From positions 1 to 22,365 of IMG/VR virus record IMGVR_UViG_3300043448_001330: DNA of 22,365 bases; one strand, given 5' to 3'. Made by a program: the position numbers and the translations under genes. Positions 1-6,875 of the stretch are shown here, in pieces (the stretch's first letter is position 1; each line of letters begins with the position of its first letter). Origin of the DNA: a virus. Below the pieces are notes generated by a model. It was not told the origin of the DNA, ran no database searches, and saw only the letters and a list, made by a program, of their open reading frames with translations.

Positions 1-6
1 CGTTCA

Positions 7-28
7 TTCGCTATTTGCAAATAGCGAA
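7..28. repeat. Perfect 22-base palindrome in the left-end leader
   Basis: The two halves are exact reverse complements, centred between bases 17 and 18 (core CGCTATTTG / CAAATAGCG), with partial complementarity continuing outside. As RNA it could only form a hairpin with a minimal loop. As DNA it could be a dyad site for a dimeric protein. No U-tract follows, so it is not a standard terminator. It lies about 55 bases upstream of a DUF4278 gene. Two frames are open through it: one from base 2 to a stop at 62-64, and one from base 3 to a stop at 42-44. It could therefore lie inside the 3' end of a gene that starts before the window. Confidence 0.6.
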
Positions 29-83
29 CGCAAACGCCGACTGAAGGAACGCTCTTTAACCTAAACCATTAAGGAGAACCCTA

Positions 84-248
84 ATGTCTAAAGTCGTATA
101 TCGTGGTGTTGAATATGACACCACAGAACGCCCAAATCAAACGTTTAAGATTGAACCCCACGTAGAAATTTATCGTGGTACTATGTTTTACGTTGATGAA
201 AATGGAAACAAACTCTCTATGGAAAGATCCAAAGGGGGTGTAAAATGA
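84..248 (+). CDS. DUF4278-family small protein
   Basis: This 54-residue protein carries two YRG tripeptides, at residues 6-8 and 30-32, in a short polar chain. Spaced YRG motifs near the N-terminus are the mark of DUF4278, a family of very small proteins known mainly from cyanobacteria and their phages. Its function is unknown. The start is well supported by an AAGGAG ribosome-binding site at 71-76, seven bases before ATG 84. The stop overlaps the next start as ATGA, so the two are translationally coupled. I see no signal peptide or membrane segment. The family call rests on the paired YRG motif and the size. The gene looks host-related, but the direction of transfer cannot be judged from this window. 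Confidence 0.7.
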   Translation: MSKVVYRGVEYDTTERPNQTFKIEPHVEIYRGTMFYVDENGNKLSMERSKGGVK

Positions 249-346
249 ACACTTACTTCGTTCGTTATTTAAAGAAAAAAGCAAAGAAGGAAAAACTTCT
301 TAAAGATGCACAACTGAATATGGCAAAGAAACCACAAATTGCTTGA
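245..346 (+). CDS. 33-residue basic hypothetical protein
   Basis: This very short ORF begins at an ATG overlapping the DUF4278 stop (ATGA). It encodes a strongly basic peptide with a lysine-rich helix-prone middle (residues about 9-20) and ends just before a strong terminator. The overlap with the preceding gene and the immediately following terminator argue that it is really translated as the last gene of a small operon. I do not recognise a family. It could bind nucleic acid or an acidic protein surface because of its charge, but that is only inference. Confidence 0.5.
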   Translation: MNTYFVRYLKKKAKKEKLLKDAQLNMAKKPQIA

Positions 347-350
347 TATG

Positions 351-377
351 AAGGAGGGTTGATTCCCTCCTTTTTTT
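351..377 (+). terminator. Rho-independent terminator
   Basis: An 8-bp perfect stem AAGGAGGG / CCCTCCTT (351-358 with 365-372) encloses a 6-base loop and runs straight into five further T residues. It closes the DUF4278 operon, four bases after its last stop codon. Confidence 0.9.
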
Positions 378-405
378 GTGTTAAAATGCAAAAAGAGGAT
401 ATAAT
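376..405 (+). promoter_or_regulatory. Possible sigma-70-type promoter after terminator
   Basis: TTGTGT (376-381), an 18-base spacer and a perfect TATAAT (400-405) follow the terminator and precede the next gene. Predicted initiation would fall near base 412, at or just inside the ATG at 409, giving a nearly leaderless message. A purine-rich AAAGAGGA (392-399) also sits at ribosome-site distance. The -35 is weak, so the match may be partly chance in AT-rich DNA. Confidence 0.3.
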
Positions 406-408
406 TTT

Positions 409-579
409 ATGGACAAAGAAAAATTAAAACTCATTGTTCGTAATCTTGAATTGTTGGTTGATTCTCTCAAAGCAGAAGTTTATTCTGATGTTTCTGCTTA
501 TGAACCACCAAAAAAAACTTTAGAACAATTTGCAGATTACGACGAACTTTATGACGATGATGATGGATACACAGATTAG
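409..579 (+). CDS. 56-residue acidic hypothetical protein
   Basis: The N-terminal half (MDKEKLKLIVRNLELLVDSL) is a predicted amphipathic helix. The C-terminus is very acidic, with runs of Asp and Tyr ending DDDDGYTD. I recall proteins of this size and layout in T4-like cyanophages next to thyX and phoH, with no known function. An AGAGGA ribosome-binding site lies about nine bases before ATG 409. The 3' end overlaps the next gene. A short helix plus acidic tail would suit a small partner-binding protein, but that is inference only. Confidence 0.6.
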   Translation: MDKEKLKLIVRNLELLVDSLKAEVYSDVSAYEPPKKTLEQFADYDELYDDDDGYTD

Positions 580-739
580 TAGAACAAAAAAACTTGTGAA
601 ACTTCTTAATAGATTGCTCAAGCAAGAACACTTATATACTCCCGAGCAACTTTTAGAAATGAAATCACAATTAAAAATTGTAAAACAAGAAATCGCAAAT
701 CTTGAAGCACAAACATCAAAAGGATTTGGAAAAAAATGA
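560..739 (+). CDS. 59-residue helical hypothetical protein
   Basis: The chain is almost all helix-forming, with basic and leucine-rich stretches ([14 protein letters not shown], then [20 protein letters not shown]), and ends with TSKGFGKK. This pattern suggests a two-helix hairpin or short coiled coil. Similar proteins occur in this position in T4-like cyanophages, with no assigned role. Start choice is uncertain because four in-frame ATG codons lie at 551, 557, 560 and 563. I chose 560 because it gives the N-terminus closest to what I recall of relatives. The gene overlaps the upstream stop and shares ATGA with thyX. Confidence 0.6.
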   Translation: MMDTQISRTKKLVKLLNRLLKQEHLYTPEQLLEMKSQLKIVKQEIANLEAQTSKGFGKK

Positions 740-1368
740 CCGTAAAACTTATTTCAGTAACACCAGATGCAGAAAAAACAATGGCATTTATTGCACGAGT
801 TTCTAATCCTGCGAATCAAGACAACGAAAACTATGCCAAGTTGCTTGCTTATTGTATTAAGCATAATCATTGGTCTGTTTTTGAGCAGTCTTCTATGACT
901 CTTGAAATTGAAACGAATCGTGGTATTGCAGCACAAATTTTACGTCATCGTTCATTTACATATCAAGAATTTTCGCAACGCTATGCAGATTCTTCTTTGT
1001 TAGGAGAAATCCCTGTTCCCGATCTTCGTCGTCAAGATACGAAGAATCGTCAAAACTCAATTGATGATATTGATGAGGATGCAAAACAAGATCTTTGGTT
1101 AAAGATTAATGATCATTTTAAGGAGTCTATGCAACTCTACAAGGAACTTCTTGATAAGGGAATAGCAAAAGAGTGTGCGAGGTTTGTATTGCCCTTGGCA
1201 ACGCCCACACGCATCTATATGACCGGTTCTTGTCGCAGTTGGATTCATTATATTAATCTTCGTTCTGCAAATGGTACTCAAAAGGAGCACATGGATATTG
1301 CACTTGCCTGCAAAGAAATTTTCAAAGAGCAATTTCCATCAGTTTCAGAAGCCCTTGAGTGGGTCTAA
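736..1368 (+). CDS. thyX: Flavin-dependent thymidylate synthase ThyX
   Basis: ThyX makes dTMP from dUMP using FAD, NADPH and methylene-tetrahydrofolate, supplying dTTP for phage DNA replication. The 210-residue length is typical. The signature RHRX7S is intact (R70-H71-R72 through S80, within [15 protein letters not shown]), providing flavin and dUMP contacts. The conserved C-terminal [10 protein letters not shown] segment, which carries a substrate-binding arginine, is also present. ATG 736 overlaps the upstream stop by four bases, so translation is coupled. ThyX is a common auxiliary gene of T4-like cyanophages, replacing the ThyA-type td gene of coliphage T4. There are no signs of damage. 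Confidence 0.95.
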   Translation: MTVKLISVTPDAEKTMAFIARVSNPANQDNENYAKLLAYCIKHNHWSVFEQSSMTLEIETNRGIAAQILRHRSFTYQEFSQRYADSSLLGEIPVPDLRRQDTKNRQNSIDDIDEDAKQDLWLKINDHFKESMQLYKELLDKGIAKECARFVLPLATPTRIYMTGSCRSWIHYINLRSANGTQKEHMDIALACKEIFKEQFPSVSEALEWV

Positions 1369-1393
1369 ATAACGATACATATTATTAAACCTT

Positions 1394-1636
1394 ATGGCAA
1401 TTTATCCAATTATTCATAAAGAAACAGGTGAAAAAAAAGTTGTTGAGATGAGTGTCAACGACATTATGCAGTGGTATAAAGACAATCCCGAATGGCAGAG
1501 GGATTGGTCGGAAGGATGTGCAACTCCAGGTGAAGTTGGAGATTGGCAAAACAAACTTATTAGTAAAAACCCAGGGTGGAACGACGTTTTAGGACGTGCA
1601 GCAAAAATGCCTGGATCAAACGTAAAAAAACTCTAA
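1394..1636 (+). CDS. Small conserved phage protein, FmdB-like N-terminus without zinc site
   Basis: This 80-residue protein starts MAIYPIIHKETGEKKVVEMS and continues with a helix, an NPEWQRDWS segment, and a PGWNDVLGRAAKMPGS tail. This matches a group of small phage proteins often annotated as FmdB-like, with pattern TGE..MS..E....NP followed by a Gly/Pro tail. The paired CxxC zinc-ribbon cysteines of true FmdB are absent: only one Cys is visible. Its role is unknown. It lies between thyX and phoH, with one base between its stop and the phoH start. The family link is moderate and no function should be read from it. Confidence 0.6.
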   Translation: MAIYPIIHKETGEKKVVEMSVNDIMQWYKDNPEWQRDWSEGCATPGEVGDWQNKLISKNPGWNDVLGRAAKMPGSNVKKL

Positions 1637-1637
1637 T

Positions 1638-2393
1638 ATGGCAAGAAGAAATAGAAGAGCAGATCAACCAATAGGTGTTGGTCTTACAACTCGTCAAATG
1701 AAGCGTAGAAAACCGTTAAGTTTTGATTATTTGGTAGACATAGATCCCCTAACAGAGAATCAAAAAAAACTTTTTTATTCTTACGATAATGACAAACATA
1801 TTGTTGCTTATGGGTGTGCTGGAACTGGTAAAACATTTATCACGTTGTACAATGCTTTAAAGGATGTTCTTGATGAAAAAAGTCCATATGAAAAAGTTTA
1901 CATCGTAAGATCCTTAGTAGCGACTCGGGAAATCGGATTTCTTCCTGGTTCACATGAAGATAAAGCAGATATTTACCAAATTCCTTATAAGAATATGGTG
2001 AAATATATGTTCCAGATGCCCTCCGATGTGGACTTTGAAATGCTCTACGGAAATCTTAAATCTCAAGAAACTATCAAGTTCTGGTCAACTTCTTTCCTTC
2101 GTGGAACAACTCTCGACAATGCTATTATTATTGTAGATGAATTTCAGAACCTAAATTTCCACGAACTTGATTCTATCATTACTCGTGTTGGCGAAAACAC
2201 CAAAATTTGTTTCTGTGGTGATGCTTCTCAATCAGATTTACAGAAAACAAATGAGCGTAATGGTATTGTAGATTTTATGAACGTATTGCGTAAAATGCCA
2301 TCATTTGATATAATTGAGTTTGGTGTAGACGACATTGTTCGTTCTGGACTTGTTAAAGAATACATCCTTGCAAAAATGGAATTAGGTTTTTAA
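1638..2393 (+). CDS. phoH: PhoH-family P-loop ATPase
   Basis: This 251-residue protein has the PhoH ATPase core. The Walker A is GCAGTGKT (residues 59-66), with Cys where most PhoH proteins have Pro. The LGFLPG-type motif appears as IGFLPGSHEDK (99-109). Walker B is IIIVDE (163-168), and the GDASQ sensor-like motif is at 194-198. The family shares the ATPase core of superfamily 1 helicases, and its role in phage is unsettled (phosphate stress or RNA metabolism have been proposed). It is a widespread cyanophage auxiliary gene. The basic N-terminus (MARRNRRA) could bind nucleic acid. The stop overlaps the next start (TAATG). Confidence 0.92.
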   Translation: MARRNRRADQPIGVGLTTRQMKRRKPLSFDYLVDIDPLTENQKKLFYSYDNDKHIVAYGCAGTGKTFITLYNALKDVLDEKSPYEKVYIVRSLVATREIGFLPGSHEDKADIYQIPYKNMVKYMFQMPSDVDFEMLYGNLKSQETIKFWSTSFLRGTTLDNAIIIVDEFQNLNFHELDSIITRVGENTKICFCGDASQSDLQKTNERNGIVDFMNVLRKMPSFDIIEFGVDDIVRSGLVKEYILAKMELGF

Positions 2394-3073
2394 TGTTTAA
2401 TCATATTGATATTCAACTCCCCCAGTTGGAGCGTGAGACAATTGATGGTGTAAGATATTATAAAGTTCCTGATGAAGAAGAACTTCTCCGACTGGTCTCC
2501 ATTACTTCGGTGACCAGTCATTTTAATAAAGAAATCTTTGTTAAATGGCGTAAAAAAGTTGGAGATGATGAAGCAGATCGCATCACAAAAGCGGCAACAA
2601 GTCGTGGAACTGATATGCACCTTCTTGTAGAACATCATCTCAAAAATGAAGAACTTCCAGAAGTTCAACCAATTTCAGATTTTCTTTTTAAAATTGCGAA
2701 AACTGACTTAAATCGTATAAATAATATTTACGCCCTTGAAGGGTCCCTATATAGTAAGCAATTAGGAATTGCTGGGACAGTTGATTGTATCGCTGAATAT
2801 GATGGCGAACTGGCAATCATTGACTTTAAGACTTCTAAAAAACCAAAACCACGTGAGTGGATCGAACACTATTTTGTTCAATGTATGGCATACGGATGTA
2901 TGCTCTACGAACTGACTGGTATTTCAGTCAAAAAACTTGTAATCATTATGGCTTGCGAAAATGGAGAATGCGTCGTTTATGAAGAAAGAGACAAATCAAA
3001 ATACATCAAACTTCTCACCGAATACATTAGAAAGTTTGTTAGACATCAATTGGAATTATATGGAACAAAATAA
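2393..3073 (+). CDS. PD-(D/E)XK superfamily nuclease (RecB/Cas4-like exonuclease)
   Basis: This 226-residue protein shows the RecB-like order of nuclease motifs. RGTDMH is at residues 71-76, an acidic LEGSLYS at 115-121, and GTVD with the metal-binding Asp at 131. IIDFKTSKK follows, with Asp144 and Lys146 as the D-x-K pair, and a QCMAYG helix supplies the Q...Y motif. All key residues are present, so it should be an active metal-dependent DNase. Similar genes are annotated as exonucleases in cyanophages, where they may help degrade host DNA or process recombination and replication ends. The start overlaps phoH and the end overlaps gp33 by 14 bases, tying it to the replication operon. Confidence 0.85.
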   Translation: MFNHIDIQLPQLERETIDGVRYYKVPDEEELLRLVSITSVTSHFNKEIFVKWRKKVGDDEADRITKAATSRGTDMHLLVEHHLKNEELPEVQPISDFLFKIAKTDLNRINNIYALEGSLYSKQLGIAGTVDCIAEYDGELAIIDFKTSKKPKPREWIEHYFVQCMAYGCMLYELTGISVKKLVIIMACENGECVVYEERDKSKYIKLLTEYIRKFVRHQLELYGTK

Positions 3074-3320
3074 AGAAATAGAGCAGGCTATACAAAGTAA
3101 GTTTTTAACTCCATCTAAGTTTGCTTTAGAAATTGAAAAAATAGTTGCAGAAGAAAATATAAACTACATTGATGCTATTTGTCATTATTGCGAAACAAAT
3201 GGTGTAGAAATTGAATCTGTTACTAAATTGATTTCAAAACCTTTAAAAGAAAAATTAAAATGGGACGCAATTCGTCTTAATTTTATGAAAAAAACTTCCC
3301 GTGCTAAACTTCCTTTATGA
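3060..3320 (+). CDS. 33: Late-promoter transcription accessory protein gp33
   Basis: T4 gp33 is the co-activator that bridges RNA polymerase beta-flap and the gp45 sliding clamp so that gp55 can fire late promoters. The 86-residue product has the gp33 core: ALEIEKIVAEENINYIDAI, then CETNGVEIESVTKLI, corresponding to IEKMVEEFGMSYLEA and the following helices of T4 gp33. It ends in a short hydrophobic tail (KLPL), as gp33 ends in a clamp-binding peptide. I chose ATG 3060, which overlaps the nuclease by 14 bases. An in-frame extension back to 2961 lies wholly within the nuclease and is rejected. The 33-59 gene pairing matches T4 order. Confidence 0.82.
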   Translation: MEQNKEIEQAIQSKFLTPSKFALEIEKIVAEENINYIDAICHYCETNGVEIESVTKLISKPLKEKLKWDAIRLNFMKKTSRAKLPL

Positions 3321-3904
3321 GTCCTTTTGAGACATATCAAACTTATCTTTCGATGAAAAGTCATTTTACGAATAGTAAATATGACTTTTTTAAGTATGGT
3401 GGCAAATCCAGAGCAACAGTCACTTCATTCAATAAACGCAAGGACAAATACTGGTTCGAAAAAAGCTCAAGAAAATATTCAGATAAAGAAATAGTAGATT
3501 TTTTATTAGCAAATTTTGTATCCACAGACAACCCACAAAACTTATGGATTGGAGAAATTATCAATTCTGGAGAAAGAACATACGCAGATTGGATGCGGAG
3601 ACAACAGAGTTTGACTTACTTGTTCAAAGAACAATCAACGGAATTGTTCTCAGAGAACGAATTCGAAACTGTGTTCAACTGTTCCAAAGGTCACCCTATA
3701 GTTCTCAAAAAGTTTCTAAGCGGGAAATTATCGCTAGAAACATTCGTAATTTACGACAAAATATTTGGTTTCTCAAAAACTTTTGATAAGAAACTTTTGG
3801 ATCCAGTGTGGGAAACCGTCAGTTTAAAAATCAAAAAATACAATCCGTTTCTAAATATTGACGTATTTCAGTTTAAGCGTATTTTAAGGGAAATCGTTCA
3901 ATGA
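3317..3904 (+). CDS. 59: DNA helicase loader gp59
   Basis: gp59 loads the gp41 replicative helicase onto forked DNA coated with gp32 and couples origin or recombination forks to replication. The 195-residue product begins MSPFETYQTYLSMKSHFTN followed by KYDFFKYGGK, the characteristic N-terminal (HMG-like) segment of the family. A basic, aromatic-rich helical body follows. The length is close to T4 gp59 (217). It starts within the last codons of gp33 (ATGA), has gp33 upstream and gp32 two genes downstream, and so repeats the T4 32-59-33 cluster with a changed order. The product is basic, as expected for DNA binding. Confidence 0.85.
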   Translation: MSPFETYQTYLSMKSHFTNSKYDFFKYGGKSRATVTSFNKRKDKYWFEKSSRKYSDKEIVDFLLANFVSTDNPQNLWIGEIINSGERTYADWMRRQQSLTYLFKEQSTELFSENEFETVFNCSKGHPIVLKKFLSGKLSLETFVIYDKIFGFSKTFDKKLLDPVWETVSLKIKKYNPFLNIDVFQFKRILREIVQ

Positions 3905-4233
3905 GTAAATTTTTTGACTCTGATATTATTCAAGAAGAATTGAAAGAAATTAATAAATTGCAAGAAGAAATTTACGGAAGTATTCTTACGTTTGGTATGA
4001 TGGACCGTGAAACAAAACTGGAACACATTGAAAAGCTTGAGGTTTTGTTGGAAAAGCAACGTGTAATGTATACACGTTTGTCTCTTTCAGATGACCCACA
4101 AGCGGTTGAAATGAAAGAAAATTTAAAAAAATCTGTTGTTCTGATGGGATTTCCACCAGAAACTGATATGAGTTTGCTTTTTAGTAGTATGAGTAAAACT
4201 ATCGAATCTCTCAAACAATACGTTGACAGTTGA
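3901..4233 (+). CDS. DUF1825-family protein
   Basis: This 110-residue helical protein begins MSKFFDSDIIQEELKEI and continues with MDRETKLEHIEKLEVLLEKQRVMYTRLSLSDDP, ending in a hydrophobic-acidic helix. FFDSDIIQEE and the following helix-rich pattern match DUF1825, a family found in nearly all cyanobacteria and in their T4-like phages. Its function is unknown. It overlaps gp59 by four bases and sits directly before gp32, so it is embedded in the replication cluster. The gp32 promoter -35 box overlaps its last codons. No membrane segment is seen. The family assignment is confident, but any replication or transcription role is inferred only from position. Confidence 0.8.
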   Translation: MSKFFDSDIIQEELKEINKLQEEIYGSILTFGMMDRETKLEHIEKLEVLLEKQRVMYTRLSLSDDPQAVEMKENLKKSVVLMGFPPETDMSLLFSSMSKTIESLKQYVDS

Positions 4234-4251
4234 GAGAATCCTTGTTATAAT
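4223..4251 (+). promoter_or_regulatory. Consensus sigma-70 promoter for gp32
   Basis: TTGACA (4223-4228), exactly 17 bases, then TATAAT (4246-4251): both hexamers and the spacing are the perfect bacterial consensus. The -35 box lies inside the end of the DUF1825 gene. Initiation should fall near 4258, giving a leader of about 36 bases before gp32. It would be recognised by host housekeeping RNA polymerase, so gp32 can be expressed early and independently of the upstream operon. Confidence 0.88.
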
Positions 4252-4293
4252 ATTCAAGTAATCCCCCGAATCCAATTAATCTGAGGTATCTAA

Positions 4294-5214
4294 ATGGGCT
4301 TTGCCGATCTTAAAAAACAATCTAAACTTGGTTCCTTGACTGCTAAACTGGTTAAGGAAGTAGAAAAAATGAATACCGCTAGTAATTCTAGCGATGATCG
4401 TGTATGGAAACTGGATGTAGACAAAAGCGGTAATGGATATGCCGTAATTCGTTTCCTTCCTGCACCCGATGGGGAAGATCTTCCTTTCGTGAAGGTTTAT
4501 TCTCACGCCTTTCAGGGTCCTGGTGGTTGGTTAATCGACCAGTGCTTAACCACTATTAACCAAAAATGCCCAGTTTGTGAGCACAATTCTGGTTTGTGGA
4601 ATAACGGAACTGATGCAGGTAAAGAAGTTGCTCGCAAACAAAAGCGTAAACTAACTTATGTTTCTAACATTTATGTTGTAAAGGATCCTGCTAATCCTGA
4701 AAATGAAGGTAAGGTCTTCCTGTTCAAGTATGGTAAGAAGATCTTTGATAAACTCACTGCTGCAATGCAACCTGAGTTTGAAGATGAGCAAGCAATTGAT
4801 CCTTTTGATTTTTGGCAAGGTGCCAACTTCAAACTGAAAGCAAAGAATGTTGCTGGTTATAGGAATTATGATTCCAGCGAGTTTGCTTCTGTTAGTGCTC
4901 TGCTAGACGATGATGATGCAATGGAAGCAATCTGGAAAAAGCAGTATTCTCTTGCAGAATTTGTTTCTCCTGATCAGTTTAAGTCTTATGATGAACTAAA
5001 GAAGCGTCTTCACTCTGTTCTTGGTTCTAAACAAACTCGTATTGATGAAGAAGTTGAAGACGAAGAAGACTATCGTGGTCCTGTGAAGGAACTGGATGAT
5101 GATCTTCGTTCTGAACTGAACAATCTTCAACCCACTCGCCGTGCTGCTGCCCCTGCAGAAGAGGATGAAGACGATGATGCCCTCTCTTACTTCGCCCGCT
5201 TGGCAGAAGACTGA
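4294..5214 (+). CDS. 32: Single-stranded DNA-binding protein gp32
   Basis: gp32 coats single-stranded DNA at replication forks and recruits gp59, helicase and polymerase. The 306-residue product has the expected three parts. A basic N-terminal cooperativity segment (residues 1-26) comes first. The OB core carries a zinc site, His71, Cys84, Cys92 and Cys95 (SHAFQ...DQC...KCPVC), with 13 and 3 residue spacings as in T4 and a middle spacing two residues shorter than in T4. The tail is strongly acidic (EEDEDDDALSYFARLAED) and would bind partner proteins. A GAGG ribosome site (4283-4286) precedes ATG 4294. It has its own promoter and terminator. Length and motifs indicate an intact gene. Confidence 0.95.
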   Translation: MGFADLKKQSKLGSLTAKLVKEVEKMNTASNSSDDRVWKLDVDKSGNGYAVIRFLPAPDGEDLPFVKVYSHAFQGPGGWLIDQCLTTINQKCPVCEHNSGLWNNGTDAGKEVARKQKRKLTYVSNIYVVKDPANPENEGKVFLFKYGKKIFDKLTAAMQPEFEDEQAIDPFDFWQGANFKLKAKNVAGYRNYDSSEFASVSALLDDDDAMEAIWKKQYSLAEFVSPDQFKSYDELKKRLHSVLGSKQTRIDEEVEDEEDYRGPVKELDDDLRSELNNLQPTRRAAAPAEEDEDDDALSYFARLAED

Positions 5215-5228
5215 TCAGGTGCTATAAT
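5200..5228 (+). promoter_or_regulatory. Promoter-like element overlapping end of gp32
   Basis: TTGGCA (5200-5205), a 17-base spacer and TATAAT (5223-5228) lie across the gp32 stop codon. Predicted initiation near 5235 falls in the left arm of the gp32 terminator. A transcript from here would lack most of that arm and could escape termination. It would then run antisense into the gp53 operon. One base differs from the consensus -35. Confidence 0.45.
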
Positions 5229-5229
5229 G

Positions 5230-5255
5230 AGGGGAGCGAGATCTCCCCTTTTTTT
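5230..5255 (+). terminator. Rho-independent terminator after gp32
   Basis: A 7-bp GC-rich stem AGGGGAG / CTCCCCT (5230-5236 with 5243-5249) has a 6-base loop and is followed by six T residues. It ends the gp32 message and separates it from the convergent gp53 operon, whose stop is 15 bases further on. The opposite strand has no matching U-tract, so it looks one-directional. Confidence 0.92.
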
Positions 5256-5269
5256 ATGAAATCTGATTT

Positions 5270-5971
5270 CTATGGTGATTTAACTCGAATATTATCTGCT
5301 TTTTTCAATCTATCATTTACATACTGTGAAGATTGTGAATGTAGCATTAATTGGCGACTATCGTTTAAAAATTGTTGTAAATAACCACGTTTTAGAACGT
5401 ATATTGTCCTTTTCTCATCATTTTTTCTAGTTTCATATTCTAAGTTTGTTACTGGAACTGTAATATTATACTTTGTATCATATTGTTTTAACTTAGAATC
5501 ATAAAAACTTACATATGAAGAAGTTATTTGATTATCAACTTCTGGTCTTGGAGATTTAAAATTATAATCAACAACTTGTCCAGCAGGTAAAATAAGTCTA
5601 CCGTTAGAATCTTTAACTTCTTTTGTTTCGTAATGATGAGTTGAATTTATTTCTTCACCGTAAATATCATAAACAAAATTAAAAAGATCATTATTGGATA
5701 ATGGCCATTGATCTTTTATGTTTATTATTTCTGCAGTGATTAAAACTACCCAATCTAAATTTGGAGATCCATAAAGTTCTTCTGCAACTTGGTCAGGTCT
5801 TTTATCTTCTTGTATTTCATACTTATCAAAAACTGTGAAGATATTTTGAAGATCATCTCTAATCTTTATTCTTTTAAACAGATTTTTAACTTCAATATAC
5901 TCCGATGAAGAAGTTCTATTTGATAGAGGTGAAAGATATTCTAAATTTGGCAGTTCTCTGAAATATCCCAT
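5270..5971 (-). CDS. 53: Baseplate wedge protein gp53
   Basis: gp53 links neighbouring baseplate wedges around the central hub during assembly. The 233-residue product begins MGYFRELPNLEY and contains the gp53 core: VFDKYEIQEDKRPDQVAEELYGSPNLDWVVLI, a LysM-like helix-strand segment shared by baseplate wedge proteins, then NIKDQWPLS and FNFVYDIYG. It is longer than T4 gp53 (196) by a C-terminal segment rich in Tyr, Arg and Lys. It is the last gene of the leftward operon, one base after gp48. The stop is 15 bases from the gp32 terminator, so the two convergent units are tightly packed. Confidence 0.88.
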   Translation of the reverse strand: MGYFRELPNLEYLSPLSNRTSSSEYIEVKNLFKRIKIRDDLQNIFTVFDKYEIQEDKRPDQVAEELYGSPNLDWVVLITAEIINIKDQWPLSNNDLFNFVYDIYGEEINSTHHYETKEVKDSNGRLILPAGQVVDYNFKSPRPEVDNQITSSYVSFYDSKLKQYDTKYNITVPVTNLEYETRKNDEKRTIYVLKRGYLQQFLNDSRQLMLHSQSSQYVNDRLKKADNIRVKSP

Positions 5972-5972
5972 T

Positions 5973-6866
5973 TTAGAATCCTACTCCATTTGGTATTTTG
6001 TCATATTCATCTTCATAGATTGGAACTAATTCTTTAAATGTTAAATCCATGGTGATTGAAACTGGCGTTCCATCATAATATGTCGCATAAACATTTTCAC
6101 CAGTATAATTAACTGACATATCAGTTAATGCTGCTGGTTTAAATTTATGTAAAAACTTGTGTTCATCAGGACCTTGTTTATATACCAAATCAAAAACATT
6201 AGGAGATTTTAAAAAAGTTCCTCCACCTTGTTTTGCTGCCATATTTTTTTTCAAGGATCTAATTATAAGTTTAACTTGTTCAGATTCTTTACCATCTCTT
6301 GGAGTCATTTTAAATGAAAACCTAAATGTTCTTAAAGTTACTCCATTAAATAACAATTCCATATTTGGGTTTAGGATTTGTCCTCTACTTCTTGCCAAAA
6401 TCTGGTTAAGAGTGACATTTCCCCCGAAAACACCTGCTGCTTGTGCCGCCAATCCATCTAAAATAACCTTTTTTAATCCATCTGTTCCCATCACACTCTT
6501 AAGACCTTCTAATGCATTTTTTCCAGTATCATTGATAAATTGACTGACGTCATTATTATAAGGTGTTTTCATTAATGTTCCAGATGCATTAGCAATTTTT
6601 GCTGTAATACTATCCAAACTATCATCACTATAACTTACTGAATTACTGTCTTGAATATTTGACGGCATTGGTAGTAATATTATACCGTCTTGTGCCAATG
6701 TTTGTTTATATAATGAGGCAGTATTTAAACTAGCAGCAGTAGCGGCAGGAAGACTACTTCTAATTAAAGATGGTCCAGCCGCGTTATATTCTTTAATTGT
6801 TAATTGCAAATAATCAGTTTTATCTGTTATAGCTTCATAAGGATATCTTAAAACGTTTGGTGACAT
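5973..6866 (-). CDS. 48: Baseplate tail-tube cap protein gp48
   Basis: gp48 sits on the central hub and forms, with gp54, the platform on which the tail tube polymerises. The 297-residue product has a variable N-terminal half and a C-terminal domain with NPNMELLFNGVTLRTFRFSF, KMTPRDGKE and LIIRSLKKNMA. These are tube-protein-like beta segments typical of the gp48/gp54 family. The FF-rich aromatic strand and the MDLTFKELVPIYEDEY ending fit the cyanophage gp48 group. T4 gp48 is 364 residues, so this is somewhat shorter. gp54 is the main alternative, but a better gp54 candidate lies across the divergent junction. It is cotranscribed with gp53. Confidence 0.8.
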   Translation of the reverse strand: MSPNVLRYPYEAITDKTDYLQLTIKEYNAAGPSLIRSSLPAATAASLNTASLYKQTLAQDGIILLPMPSNIQDSNSVSYSDDSLDSITAKIANASGTLMKTPYNNDVSQFINDTGKNALEGLKSVMGTDGLKKVILDGLAAQAAGVFGGNVTLNQILARSRGQILNPNMELLFNGVTLRTFRFSFKMTPRDGKESEQVKLIIRSLKKNMAAKQGGGTFLKSPNVFDLVYKQGPDEHKFLHKFKPAALTDMSVNYTGENVYATYYDGTPVSITMDLTFKELVPIYEDEYDKIPNGVGF

Positions 6867-6875
6867 TATCCTTTT

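Noticed and set aside
81-284. Leftward 67-codon frame opposite the DUF4278 gene
   Set aside because: The + strand has a good ribosome site, YRG motifs and coupled genes with a terminator. The leftward frame has none of these.
2716-2723. TATAAATA, a perfect T4 late box, inside the PD-(D/E)XK nuclease gene
   Set aside because: Such 7-8 base AT strings are expected several times by chance in 22 kb of this composition. It lies mid-gene with no start nearby.
2961-3059. Upstream in-frame extension of gp33
   Set aside because: It lies entirely within the nuclease gene, and its residues do not resemble gp33.
6157-6543. Rightward 128-codon frame within gp48
   Set aside because: It is opposite a well-supported gp48 frame and has an odd Cys/Pro/Leu-rich composition without recognisable motifs.
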